Of a DNA stretch of 45,411 nt, positions 8,574-16,170 are shown piece by piece (the stretch's first letter is position 1; every line of letters starts with the position of its first letter). The DNA lies in NCBI GenBank assembly GCA_959608625.1, contig CAUHQV010000019.1, forward strand, positions 1-45,411. The letters are read 5' to 3'. The stretch comes from an uncultured Flavobacteriales bacterium (GTDB taxonomy: Bacteria > Bacteroidota > Bacteroidia > Flavobacteriales > UBA1820). The notes beneath the pieces were generated by a model. It was not told the DNA's origin. It was given only the letters and a program-made list of their open reading frames with translations, and searched no databases. The position numbers and the translations under genes are program-made.

Positions 8574-9527
8574 CTACCGAAGTCCTTTGAGCATTTCCCG
8601 GAAGATGTACTGGGCGGACACTTCGCGGTTCTTGGCTTCCTGCACCACGATACTGGCAGGAGAATCCAGCACTTTTTCCGATACGATGACATTGCGGCGC
8701 ACCGGCAGGCAGTGCATAAATTTCCCGTCGTTGGTCAATGCCATTTTCCGCTCGTCGATCATCCAGTCGTAATCTTTTTTGAGTATCTGCCCGTAATGGG
8801 TATAGCTGGACCAGTTCTTGGCATAGACGAAATCCGCACCGGCAAGGGCTTTTTCCTGGTCGTATTCCACTTTGGCCCCTTTGGCAAACGTCTCGCTCAG
8901 TTCATACCCGGGAGGGCAAGTGATGACGAAATCCACCTTTTTCGAGGCGGTCATGAAGTCTGCGAAAGCGTTCGGCACGCTCTGCGGCAGGGCGCGGGGG
9001 TGCCCGGCCCACGAAAGCACCACTTTGGGACGCTCCGTTTTCTTGAACTCTTCGATGGTGATCAGGTCGGCCAGCGCCTGCAGCGGGTGCGAAGTAGCGC
9101 TTTCGAGGCTGACGACAGGCACATCGGTATACTGGATAAAGGAGTTCAATACTTTTTCCGAATAATCGAACTCGCGGTCTTTCAGTCCCGGAAAAGAGCG
9201 GATACCCAGGATATCGCAATACTGCGCCATCACGGGGGCCGCTTCCTTGATATGTTCGGCGGTAGAACCTTCCATCACCACACCGTCCTCGAACTCCAAC
9301 GCCCAACCGTCCGTGCCGACGTTCATCACGATCACATTGGCCCCGAGGTTCTGCGCCGCGCGCTGACTGGACAGCCGTGTGCGGAGGGACGAATTGAAGA
9401 ATATAAGCCCGATGGTCTTGTTCTCTCCCAGGTATTTTTCGCCGTAGGGGCTTTTCTTGAGCTCAAGCGCTTCTTTTACGGCGGCGTCCACGTCCTTGAG
9501 GTCTGCCGCTGCGGTGAATTTTCTCAT
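8574..9527 (-). CDS. argF': N-succinylornithine (or N-acetylornithine) carbamoyltransferase
   Basis: Protein of 317 aa that carbamoylates N-acylornithine to N-acylcitrulline. Carbamoyl-phosphate binding motif SSLRTR is at residues 46-51; further motifs are EAATSHPL-like SATSHPLQALADL and FMHCLPVRRN. It aligns by eye, without gaps in the first 90 residues, with my memory of the Bacteroides fragilis succinylornithine transcarbamylase. In that enzyme Pro90 sets succinyl specificity; acetylornithine enzymes have Glu at the matching site. Here residue 90 is Ala (GSTAEHI). As I recall the published Glu-to-Ala/Pro/Ser/Val swaps, small residues give succinyl preference, so this enzyme likely uses N-succinylornithine. 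Located 43 bp upstream of argB and 28 bp after the DUF3267 gene. Confidence 0.93.
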   Translation of the reverse strand: MRKFTAAADLKDVDAAVKEALELKKSPYGEKYLGENKTIGLIFFNSSLRTRLSSQRAAQNLGANVIVMNVGTDGWALEFEDGVVMEGSTAEHIKEAAPVMAQYCDILGIRSFPGLKDREFDYSEKVLNSFIQYTDVPVVSLESATSHPLQALADLITIEEFKKTERPKVVLSWAGHPRALPQSVPNAFADFMTASKKVDFVITCPPGYELSETFAKGAKVEYDQEKALAGADFVYAKNWSSYTHYGQILKKDYDWMIDERKMALTNDGKFMHCLPVRRNVIVSEKVLDSPASIVVQEAKNREVSAQYIFREMLKGLR

Positions 9528-9555
9528 CTCTTATTCTTTGTTTTTTTATTTCATT

Positions 9556-10131
9556 TCACTGTACCGTCCGGTAGCCTACCGCATCGGGCAAATCCTCGAC
9601 AAAAACGCCGGGAGATACCTTGCGCAACAACCCGGCATAAATGATGTCCCCACCCGCCGCAATGGTGAATATCACCGAAAGGACGAACACAAACACGCTG
9701 CCCGACCATACGGCCAACGCCATCGGCACTATTCCCTGCAGCACCAAAGGTCCCAGGCATACCGTCGACATCTGCCAGGCGCGCAGCGGCACCCGGGAAT
9801 GAGCGAACGGGCTCATCGTTTTCCGGTCGAACCCGAAACTCAGGCTCCGGAAACCACCTTTGGCAAAAAGGGCGATCAGTACCCCGTGTATGCCCTCGTG
9901 GACGAATACCCCTGCCAGGAGCGTCACAATGAACAGGAGCAGCCACATGACGTAGGAGAGCATCCACCGCCAGAATCCTATCAAAGAGGATTGTGTCCAG
10001 AACGTAAAATCCCACCGGGAAAAATTGAGGATAAAAACAACTGCCGCCAGTAAAAGAACCGGCAGCACGATATAACGCACCGTGCGTTTATTGGCATCCT
10101 CTATGCTTACCCGGCACTCCATAAAAGGCAT
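9556..10131 (-). CDS. DUF3267 family membrane zinc metalloprotease-like protein
   Basis: Protein of 191 aa with about four hydrophobic segments (VLPVLLLAAVVFILNF, MLSYVMWLLLFIVTLLAGVF, VLQGIVPMALAVW, VFVFVLSVIFTIAAGGD). An HExxH zinc motif, HEGIHG, sits at the end of the second segment (VFVHEGIHGVLIALF), as in the DUF3267/site-2-protease-like family. A second possible metal ligand, D, occurs in GGDIIYAG. Substrate is unknown. Its ATG at 10131 shares one base with the stop of the upstream hydrolase (TAATG), so translation is coupled. Presence inside an arg operon is unexplained. Confidence 0.8.
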   Translation of the reverse strand: MPFMECRVSIEDANKRTVRYIVLPVLLLAAVVFILNFSRWDFTFWTQSSLIGFWRWMLSYVMWLLLFIVTLLAGVFVHEGIHGVLIALFAKGGFRSLSFGFDRKTMSPFAHSRVPLRAWQMSTVCLGPLVLQGIVPMALAVWSGSVFVFVLSVIFTIAAGGDIIYAGLLRKVSPGVFVEDLPDAVGYRTVQ

Positions 10132-10775
10132 TAACGGGTCGCCGCGAAGAATTCTTCCGAAGTCATCACAGTCAGTTTTTCATCCTCCGCCCATTCTTCG
10201 CTCTCCAGCGGATCGGGCAGGCCGGGCAAACTGGCAATAGCATCGGACAGGACGATAACCGGGAATTCCCGTTCGCGCAGGCCGTCCACCGCGAATTTCA
10301 CACATACATTGCCCGACACACCGTATACTACAGCCGTATCGCGGCCCGTCTCGTCGTACAGGGATTCGATGAAATCGTCCATATTGGGGTTGCCTTCGAA
10401 TACGTCGAACGCATCCTTGGTCACCAGGAATTCACGGTATTTCGCGATATCGAAATCACGGTACAGTTTTTCCCAAGACACCATCAGCGGTTTTTCCGGT
10501 TTGGTCTCCGGAATGTATTCGGAACCCGGAGTCCCGGCCATACAATGCGCAGGGAAAGAAGATTTGAAGTCGGGTTTATCCGAAAGTTCCGCGCTGTCGC
10601 CGTAATGGTAATCGGCGGTGGACACCACAGGGATCCCTTTTTCCCGGGCAAATGCCGTCAGGCGCGCTAGAACCGGCCGGATCCCGTCGGCGCCGTCCAC
10701 GTACAACGCCCCGGTCTTTTCCATGAAGTCCTTTTGCGTATCCACATTCCAGAAAAACACTTTTTTCAAATCCAT
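10131..10775 (-). CDS. isochorismatase-family cysteine hydrolase, probable nicotinamidase
   Basis: Protein of 214 aa with the catalytic triad of the isochorismatase/nicotinamidase superfamily: D12 in NVDTQKDF, K120 in VTKDAFDVF and C158 in GVSGNVCVKFAV. D55 and H57 (STADYHYGD) are likely metal ligands as in PncA, although the usual DxHxxxH second His is not evident; SFPAHCMAGTPGSE matches the PncA P-x-HC-x-x-GT-x-G segment. The most likely reaction is nicotinamide to nicotinate plus ammonia in NAD salvage. Other amide substrates cannot be excluded. The gene follows argD by 19 bp and overlaps the DUF3267 start. Confidence 0.8.
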   Translation of the reverse strand: MDLKKVFFWNVDTQKDFMEKTGALYVDGADGIRPVLARLTAFAREKGIPVVSTADYHYGDSAELSDKPDFKSSFPAHCMAGTPGSEYIPETKPEKPLMVSWEKLYRDFDIAKYREFLVTKDAFDVFEGNPNMDDFIESLYDETGRDTAVVYGVSGNVCVKFAVDGLREREFPVIVLSDAIASLPGLPDPLESEEWAEDEKLTVMTSEEFFAATR

Positions 10776-10794
10776 TGTTTTCTATCGTTTTTGG

Positions 10795-11928
10795 TTACCA
10801 GTCTTTCGTCAATTCGGTCACCGCCTGGCAAAGCGCATCCACTTCCCCTTTTTTCACCGTCAGGGGCGGAAGGAAACGGATCATCGCCGGGTTCGATGCC
10901 GAGCCTGTAAATATATGCTTTTTCACGACAAGTTCCTTGCGCAAGGGGGCTACCGGCCGGTCGAATTCCACGCCCAGCATCAATCCGCGGCCCTTTACCG
11001 CAATCACATGGGGCAATGCAGCGAATTTTTCCGCCGCATAAGCGCCTATTTCAGCGGCGTTCTCGACCAATTTTTCCTCCTCCATCACGTCGATCACGGC
11101 CAAGGCCGCCGCACACGCCAGATGGTTGCCGCCAAAAGTCGTTCCCAACATCCCGTATTGCGCCTCGATATCCGGGGCGATCAGGATACCTGCCACCGGA
11201 AAACCGTTGCCGATACCCTTGGCGATGGAAATGATATCGGGGCGTATCCCGTAATGCTGGAAAGCGAAATATTTTCCGGAGCGCCCGCAGCCGGACTGTA
11301 TTTCATCGAGGATCAGTTTGGCTCCGGATTTTTTACATTCCTTCTCGAGGGCTTGCATGAACTCCGCTGTAGGCATACCCATACCGCCGACTCCCTGTAT
11401 CCCTTCGACGATCACGGCGCATACGTCTGCGCCGGCAAGGGCTTTCTTCACGGCTTCGATATCGTTCAGAGGCACGAACGTGCGCTTTTGGGTGTCGTTT
11501 ACCGGCGCGACGATCTTCGGATTGTCCGTCACAGCCACCGCTTCGGATGTGCGCCCGTGGAACGATTTGCCGAAAGCCACTACCCGGTCACGGCCCGTGG
11601 CGAACGAAGCGAGTTTGATCGCATTTTCATTGGCCTCGGCCCCGCTGTTACACAGGAAAAGGTTGTAGTCGTCCAGTCCGCTGATCTTCCCCAGCCTTTC
11701 GGCCAGCGTCCGTTGCACGGTATTGATCACCGAATTGGAATAAAATCCCAAACGGGCTACTTGTTCGGAAACGGATTTGACATAATGCGGATGGGAATGC
11801 CCGATAGAAATCACGGCATGCCCCCCGTAAAGGTCCAGGTACTGCTGCCCATCGGCATCCCACACCCGTGTGTCGAGCCCCCGGACAATGTCCACATCGT
11901 ATAATGGATAAACGTCGAAAAGTTTCAT
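10795..11928 (-). CDS. argD: acylornithine aminotransferase
   Basis: Class III PLP-dependent aminotransferase of 377 aa; converts N-acylglutamate semialdehyde to N-acylornithine with glutamate as amino donor. Motifs: substrate region GGHAVISIGHSHP, NSGAEANENAIKLA, the cofactor aspartate in LILDEIQSGCGRSG and the Schiff-base lysine in SIAKGIGNGFPVA, followed by GTTFGGNHLACAAA. N-terminal MKLFDVYPLYDVDIVRG gives ATG 11928. The gene is separated from argC, on the same strand, by 450 bp of dispersed hairpin repeat, and is followed closely by the nicotinamidase-like gene. Like argF', it may act on the succinylated substrate. Confidence 0.94.
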   Translation of the reverse strand: MKLFDVYPLYDVDIVRGLDTRVWDADGQQYLDLYGGHAVISIGHSHPHYVKSVSEQVARLGFYSNSVINTVQRTLAERLGKISGLDDYNLFLCNSGAEANENAIKLASFATGRDRVVAFGKSFHGRTSEAVAVTDNPKIVAPVNDTQKRTFVPLNDIEAVKKALAGADVCAVIVEGIQGVGGMGMPTAEFMQALEKECKKSGAKLILDEIQSGCGRSGKYFAFQHYGIRPDIISIAKGIGNGFPVAGILIAPDIEAQYGMLGTTFGGNHLACAAALAVIDVMEEEKLVENAAEIGAYAAEKFAALPHVIAVKGRGLMLGVEFDRPVAPLRKELVVKKHIFTGSASNPAMIRFLPPLTVKKGEVDALCQAVTELTKDW

Positions 11929-11956
11929 TATTTTATTTTGTTTTTAAGGTTTTCTC

Positions 11957-12348
11957 GTCGGATTTTTCCTTTATTTTTTATGTACTTTTCTTTTGTCTGC
12001 CGCACAAAAGAAAAGTACCAAAAGAAAAAGCCACCTCATCGTTTTGCGCTTCGCCCCTCAAAAAGGGTGAAAACGGCGGGCTGCGAAACTCGCCTGCCTA
12101 ATGCAGGCTCGAACAGTCTCCGCCCTTTTTTCCGTTTCCACCCTTTTTCGCGGCGGCAAAACGAATGGGGAGAGGAACTCCCGCCCGGAGCGTCTGTTTC
12201 CTCCGCGCAGCGGAAGCAAGCGGTAGAAACTGTCAGCGCAGGGCAAAAGCGAGTTTTCTTTGTAACTTTCTTTTGGCAAGACAAAAGAAAGTTAATACCG
12301 GATGTGACCCCGCGGGACGGGGAAAAATATCTTCCGGGAAAATCCGAC
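11957..12348. repeat. dispersed intergenic repeat, two divergent hairpin-ended units
   Basis: Fills the 450-bp gap between argC and argD; no convincing gene lies here. The left end is a perfect 15-nt inverted repeat with a 7-nt loop: GTACTTTTCTTTTGT at 11982-11996 and its complement at 12004-12018. The right end is a 13-nt inverted repeat with a 6-nt loop: TAACTTTCTTTTG at 12263-12275 and 12282-12294. Each hairpin is preceded, reading outward, by a C/T-rich tract and a GC-rich body, so two units point away from each other. A weaker outer match, GTCGGATTTT at 11957 and its complement ending at 12348, may mark the borders. A second unit occurs at 39970-40156 with shared words GGAGCGTCTGTT and GTTTTCTTTG. 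Confidence 0.8.
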
Positions 12349-12382
12349 AATTATTGCCAAATATTATCCTGGTATACCAGAC

Positions 12383-13384
12383 TTAAAAAGCCGAAGCCTT
12401 CAGGCCGAGCCCCATATCTTCCGGCAGCCCGAACATCAGGTTCATATTCTGTATCGCCTGACCCGAAGCCCCTTTTATCAAGTTGTCTATCACCGAGGTT
12501 ACCAACAGCTTATCGCCGTGCTTGAGCAGTCCGATCACACATTTATTGGTATTGACCGCCATCTTCATGTGCACCTGCGGCGCATCCGAGAGCAGGGTGA
12601 AGACCGCCGTTCGGTAAAACTCTTCATAAATACGCCTGGCCTCTTCCAGGTCGCCGCCGAAATCGGTATAGGCGGTAGCAAATATGCCTCGTGCATGGTT
12701 CCCGCGAATAGGCAGGAAGTAAAGTTCACGTTCCAGGCCGCCGTTCAGTTTGGCCAGAGTTTCCTTAATCTCCCCCAAATGCTGATGCGAGAAAGGTTTA
12801 TAATACGATAAGTTGTCCGTCCGCCACGAAAAATGGGTCGTCGCCGAAGGTTTCACCCCGGCACCGGTCGAACCGGTTACCGCATTGACATGGATATCGT
12901 TCCGCAGCAAACCCTTAGCCGCCAGCGGAACCAGCGCCAGTTGGATAGCCGTCGCAAAACAGCCCGGATTGGCGATATCGTGCGCCCGGGCGATTTTGGC
13001 CCGATTCACTTCCGGCAGCCCGTATACAAATTTCCGGCCCATAAAACGCGAGTCGGCTTTCAGGCGGAATTCGTTGGACAGGTCGATAATGCGCGTATGT
13101 TCGCAGACCGGGTTTTCTTTCAGGAAGTTCCCGGTATCCCCATGCGCCGTACACATGAACAGTACGTCGACCGTCGGATTGATCTGGTCGGTAAAGCACA
13201 TATCCGTTACGCCCAGCAGGTCGTAATGGATGGTGTGAAGCGGTTGTCCGGCACTCGAAGTGGAATACACGAAATCCACTTTGACCTTTGGATGCCACAG
13301 GATAATGCGCAGCAGTTCGCCTGCGGTATAGCCGGCACCTCCTACGATGCCTATCTTGAGTTTACGTTGTGTGTCGTTTATCAT
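12383..13384 (-). CDS. argC: N-acetyl-gamma-glutamyl-phosphate reductase
   Basis: Protein of 333 aa; NADPH-dependent reduction of N-acyl-gamma-glutamyl phosphate to the semialdehyde. The N-terminal Rossmann motif is GIVGGAGYTAGELLR; the catalytic cysteine is C142 in IANPGCFAT; and VTGSTGAGVKPS, HFSWRTDNLSYYKPFSHQH and FLPIRGNHARGIFATAY are family segments. The frame is open further upstream, but I choose ATG 13384 (MINDTQRKLK): it starts just before the nucleotide-binding motif and overlaps the rhodanese stop by ATGA. Part of the arg operon; the dispersed repeat follows it. Confidence 0.95.
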   Translation of the reverse strand: MINDTQRKLKIGIVGGAGYTAGELLRIILWHPKVKVDFVYSTSSAGQPLHTIHYDLLGVTDMCFTDQINPTVDVLFMCTAHGDTGNFLKENPVCEHTRIIDLSNEFRLKADSRFMGRKFVYGLPEVNRAKIARAHDIANPGCFATAIQLALVPLAAKGLLRNDIHVNAVTGSTGAGVKPSATTHFSWRTDNLSYYKPFSHQHLGEIKETLAKLNGGLERELYFLPIRGNHARGIFATAYTDFGGDLEEARRIYEEFYRTAVFTLLSDAPQVHMKMAVNTNKCVIGLLKHGDKLLVTSVIDNLIKGASGQAIQNMNLMFGLPEDMGLGLKASAF

Positions 13385-13857
13385 TTCCCTTTGCTTTCTT
13401 GAATATCTTTCAATTGGCCTTCCAGCCATTGCGACTTTTTTTCCCGGGGCCGATCTTCTTCTTTCACTTCCGTACCCCGGGTCGGTAAATGCCGGGATTT
13501 CCAGGCCTCGATACCCCCTTTGAGGTTATAGACCGTATAACCTCTGCGGGATAGGAGCCGCGCTGCCGTATCGCTGCGTTTCCCAGTGCGGCAATAGACG
13601 GCGAACGGCGTTTTATGGCTCAGGCTGTCCACCGAAGCCAGAAAAGCGGCCGTATCGGCTACCGGAATGTTCAGCGCACCTTTTATGTGTTCCGCCTGGT
13701 ATTCCTCCGGCGTGCGTACATCGAGCAGGCGCACTTTCTTGTTACTGGTGATCAGCGAATGGAACTGCATCGGCGGAAGATCCATATACCCTTTCCCGCA
13801 GCCTGCCAACGACAGAACGGCAAAAGCGATCAAAGATATACCCGCGGCAGCCTTCAT
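13381..13857 (-). CDS. rhodanese-like lipoprotein
   Basis: Protein of 158 aa. The N-terminus has a lipoprotein signal with lipobox LAGC (C20 lipidated), so it is anchored outside the inner membrane. The rhodanese domain runs from about residue 30 to 125: LLDVRTPEEYQAEHIKGALN, active-site C89 in YCRTGKRSD, and GGIEAWKSRHLPT. The six-residue active loop CRTGKR is of the single-domain thiosulfate/polysulfide sulfurtransferase type. It may carry persulfide or act in thiol-disulfide exchange in the periplasm; the sulfur acceptor is unknown. It lies between argG (13 bp) and argC (ATGA overlap). A role in arginine synthesis is not apparent. Confidence 0.88.
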   Translation of the reverse strand: MKAAAGISLIAFAVLSLAGCGKGYMDLPPMQFHSLITSNKKVRLLDVRTPEEYQAEHIKGALNIPVADTAAFLASVDSLSHKTPFAVYCRTGKRSDTAARLLSRRGYTVYNLKGGIEAWKSRHLPTRGTEVKEEDRPREKKSQWLEGQLKDIQESKGK

Positions 13858-13870
13858 TCCCGACCCGGCT

Positions 13871-15097
13871 TTATTTCTTTTTTCCCGAAGCCTTCCCAGC
13901 CTGCTTTTTATTCAGGCCGTTCACATGGTAATAGATCTTGTTGGGCAACGAGAGGACTTTAATAAAGCCCTCGGCATCCTTGCCGGTAAAGGCCTTGTTC
14001 ATTTCGCCGTATTCGCCGAAACCGGAATTCATCAGGTCGTAAGGGGATTTTACCCCCTCCACCAGGAACGTGTAAGGCCGCAGGATCACACCCACCCGGC
14101 CCGTAACGGACTTTTGGGAACTCTCCAAAAACGCTTCCATATCACGCATTACCGGGTCGAGGTACTGTCCTTCGTGCATCAGCATACCGTAGAATTCCCC
14201 GATTTGCTCCTTCCAATAGCCCTGCCACTTGGTCATCGTGTGCTTTTCGAGCATGTGATGGGCTTTGATGATCACCAGGGCGGCGGCGGCTTCGAAACCT
14301 ACGCGGCCTTTGATGCCGATGATCGTATCGCCCACGTGCATATCGCGGCCGATGGCGTAGGCCGAAGCAATCTTTTCCAATTCGGTAATGACTTTCAGCG
14401 GATCCATCTTCTTGCCGTTCAGCCCGACAGGCTCGCCCTTTTCAAAGTCGATGGTGACCGTCCGCACTTTCGTTTCTTTCAACTGGTTGGGATATGCCTC
14501 TTCGGGTAGCATTTGCTCGGAATGGAGCGTTTCCACCCCGCCTACCGAAGTCCCCCAGATACCCTGATTGATCGAATATTTAGATTTCTCCCACGAAGCG
14601 GCCGCCCCGTGTTTTTTCAGGAAATCGATCTCGTCCTGACGGGAAAGGGCCAGGTCGCGCACCAGCGCGATGATCTCGATATCCGGCGCCAGCGTCTGGA
14701 ATATCATATCGAAACGTACCTGGTCGTTTCCGGCGCCGGTCGACCCGTGGGCGACGGCATGCACCCCTATCTCCTTGGCGTATTCGATAATGGCGATCGC
14801 CTGAAATACGCGCTCCGAACTTACCGATATGGGATAAGAGTTGCCGCGCAGCACATTCCCGAATATCATGTAGCGCAAGGCCTTGTCGTAGAATTCCTGC
14901 GTAATATCTATATTGACGTGGGACACGGCGCCGAGTTTGAGCGCCTTTTTCTCCACTTCCTTCAGCTCCTTTTCGGAAAAACCGCCGGTATTTACCAGGG
15001 CGGTATATACCTCATACCCTTTTTCTTCCTTGAGATACTTGACACAAAACGAGGTATCCAGCCCTCCGCTGAAGGCCACCAATACTTTCTTTTTCAT
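13871..15097 (-). CDS. argG: argininosuccinate synthase
   Basis: Protein of 408 aa; ATP-dependent joining of citrulline and aspartate. The N-terminal PP-loop is KKVLVAFSGGLDTSFCVKYL. Other family segments are VAHGSTGAGNDQVRFD, YSINQGIWGTSVGGVE and GRDMHVGDTIIGIKGRVGFEAA. Length agrees with the family. ATG 15097 follows the GNAT stop by one base, so it is tightly coupled. In this lineage the citrulline would arise from N-succinylcitrulline by a deacylase that is not in the window; argH is also absent from it. Confidence 0.96.
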   Translation of the reverse strand: MKKKVLVAFSGGLDTSFCVKYLKEEKGYEVYTALVNTGGFSEKELKEVEKKALKLGAVSHVNIDITQEFYDKALRYMIFGNVLRGNSYPISVSSERVFQAIAIIEYAKEIGVHAVAHGSTGAGNDQVRFDMIFQTLAPDIEIIALVRDLALSRQDEIDFLKKHGAAASWEKSKYSINQGIWGTSVGGVETLHSEQMLPEEAYPNQLKETKVRTVTIDFEKGEPVGLNGKKMDPLKVITELEKIASAYAIGRDMHVGDTIIGIKGRVGFEAAAALVIIKAHHMLEKHTMTKWQGYWKEQIGEFYGMLMHEGQYLDPVMRDMEAFLESSQKSVTGRVGVILRPYTFLVEGVKSPYDLMNSGFGEYGEMNKAFTGKDAEGFIKVLSLPNKIYYHVNGLNKKQAGKASGKKK

Positions 15098-15098
15098 C

Positions 15099-15719
15099 TT
15101 ATTTTTTATTTTCCGTTTGATTCTGGGGGTGGAAGTCCACCACGCCGTTAAAGATACTGATATTTTTCAAAATATCCTCGTCCGAGGATTTCTGCGGGTC
15201 GTAAAGCATACCGGTGCACAAGCACATGCGGCGGTTGTTGCGCGAGAGGACGTCGAAATTGACGCAGCCTTCGCAACCCCGCCAGAAAGTTTGGTCGGTA
15301 GTAAGCTCGGAGAACGTCACCGGCTTGTACCCGAGGTCCGTATTGAGCTTCATCACGGCCAGGGAGGTCGTGATACTGAAGATCTTGGAGTCGGGGTAAC
15401 GCTTGCGGGCCAAGAGGAATGTCACGTGCTTGATCTTTTTGGCCAGCCCCGACATGCGGAACTCCGGCACCACGATAAGCCCCGAAGTAGCCACGTATTT
15501 TTCGTGCTCCCACGTCTCGATATAGCTGAACCCGGCGAACTGCTTGTCGCTGGTCAGGGCGATGACGGCCTTACCGTCCTTTATCTTTTTTTCCACATAT
15601 TCCGCCGCGCGTTTGGCGATGCCCGTACCCCGCTCGTAAGCAGCTTTCTCTATCGCGTCGCAGATGGCCTGGGCGTATTTCAAATGTTCGTCGGAAGCTA
15701 TGAAAACATCTATTTCCAT
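15099..15719 (-). CDS. GNAT N-acyltransferase heading the arg operon, candidate glutamate N-acyltransferase
   Basis: Protein of 206 aa with a GNAT fold: IALTSDKQFAGFSYIETWEH, then the acyl-CoA-binding strand TSGLIVVPEFRMSGLAKKIKH and helix, and SIFSITTSLAVMKLNTDLGYKPV. It ends with a Cys-rich segment, FWRGCEGCVNFDVLSRNNRRMCLC, that is unusual for GNATs and could bind metal. It is the first protein gene of the arg operon and is coupled to argG by a 1-bp gap. No argA or argJ is present in the window, so the simplest inference is that it makes the N-acyl (probably N-succinyl) glutamate that starts the blocked pathway. That assignment is from context, not proven. No Shine-Dalgarno is seen before its ATG, as is usual in Bacteroidetes. 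Confidence 0.8.
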   Translation of the reverse strand: MEIDVFIASDEHLKYAQAICDAIEKAAYERGTGIAKRAAEYVEKKIKDGKAVIALTSDKQFAGFSYIETWEHEKYVATSGLIVVPEFRMSGLAKKIKHVTFLLARKRYPDSKIFSITTSLAVMKLNTDLGYKPVTFSELTTDQTFWRGCEGCVNFDVLSRNNRRMCLCTGMLYDPQKSSDEDILKNISIFNGVVDFHPQNQTENKK

Positions 15720-15838
15720 TTTCGATTAAAAAATTGAATTTATTTTTCGCAGCCGGGACGGTATACAAACGACACCGCGGCACGACTGCCGTTTCGATCA
15801 CTATCCTGTAAATGTATCCGGGAATATAAAATTTCAGG

Positions 15839-15872
15839 GCCGCTGCGGTAATCCTCCGTACCGCCACACGGC
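15839..15872 (-). promoter_or_regulatory. candidate attenuator hairpin in the arg leader
   Basis: Right after the leader-peptide stop the minus-strand RNA can fold GCCG...CGGC (15872-15869 with 15842-15839) around GCGGTA...TACCGC (15864-15859 paired with 15850-15845). It is followed by a weak A/U tract (AAATTTTATATT). The upstream arm also matches a competing CCGT...ACGG stem, so two exclusive folds are possible. The poor U run makes true termination uncertain. Confidence 0.4.
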
Positions 15873-15876
15873 AATA

Positions 15877-15951
15877 TCATGCCAGGGCGCGCGGGCGCCT
15901 GCGCCTGAGCAGCGTAGAAAAAGTCAGCGAATGCGCGTTTGGTCTTTTCAT
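15877..15951 (-). CDS. arginine-rich leader peptide of the arg operon
   Basis: A 24-codon ORF, too short for routine gene calling, read by hand: it starts MKRPNAHSLTF and ends LLRRRRPRALA followed by TGA. Six of 24 residues are Arg, four of them consecutive (AGG CGC AGG CGC), then CCG CGC. ATG 15951 is preceded by AGGAAGA, a plausible ribosome-binding site. It lies about 40 nt after the predicted transcription start and 158 nt before the GNAT start. The Arg codons overlap a GC-rich stem (CAGGCGC with GCGCCCTG). This is the layout of a ribosome-mediated attenuator: scarce Arg-tRNA would stall ribosomes on the run and change the downstream fold. Translation has not been shown. Confidence 0.7.
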   Translation of the reverse strand: MKRPNAHSLTFSTLLRRRRPRALA

Positions 15952-15958
15952 TTCTTCC

Positions 15959-15993
15959 TGTAATCCGGGGCTATTTGTCCATAGCGGATTACA
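15959..15993 (-). promoter_or_regulatory. 5'-terminal hairpin of the arg leader RNA
   Basis: A perfect 9-bp inverted repeat, TGTAATCCG at 15993-15985 on the minus strand and its complement at 15967-15959, spans 17 nt of loop. It begins at or near the predicted transcription start and ends just before the leader-peptide ribosome-binding site. It could stabilise the 5' end or gate leader translation. The loop contains a three-codon frame (ATG GAC AAA TAG), probably chance. Confidence 0.5.
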
Positions 15994-15999
15994 ATGGGG

Positions 16000-16007
16000 C
16001 AAAGATA
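16000..16007 (-). promoter_or_regulatory. -7 box of the arg operon promoter
   Basis: TATCTTTG (minus strand, 16007 to 16000) matches the Bacteroidetes TAnnTTTG box perfectly. No clear TTTG lies 19-21 bp upstream, only T-rich sequence, so the promoter may be weak or activator-assisted. Initiation near 15993 would give a leader of about 275 nt before the GNAT start. The stretch 16008-16170 upstream holds no further gene I can support. Confidence 0.6.
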
Positions 16008-16170
16008 GTAAAAAGACTGAGAATAACGGATATAAAACGGATGCTTTTAATACATTTTTTAATTATGCCGGGGAAACCTTCTCAAAAGCGTACCGGAAAC
16101 CCTCCGTCGGGAAAGAATCTTTAATTTATCGGCGGGTCAATAAATACTATCCCGGGAACGGCCCGGCAGG

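Noticed and set aside
11957..12348. The argC-argD gap as a CRISPR array or a small-protein gene
   Set aside because: There are no regularly spaced direct repeats; open frames here overlap the hairpins and lack start context.
11957..12348. The first dispersed repeat as a MITE like the one at 39914
   Set aside because: The outer inverted match is only about 12 bases and no direct target duplication flanks it.
15979..15984. Three-codon ATG GAC AAA TAG frame in the arg leader loop
   Set aside because: Too short, no ribosome-binding site and located in a hairpin loop; probably chance.
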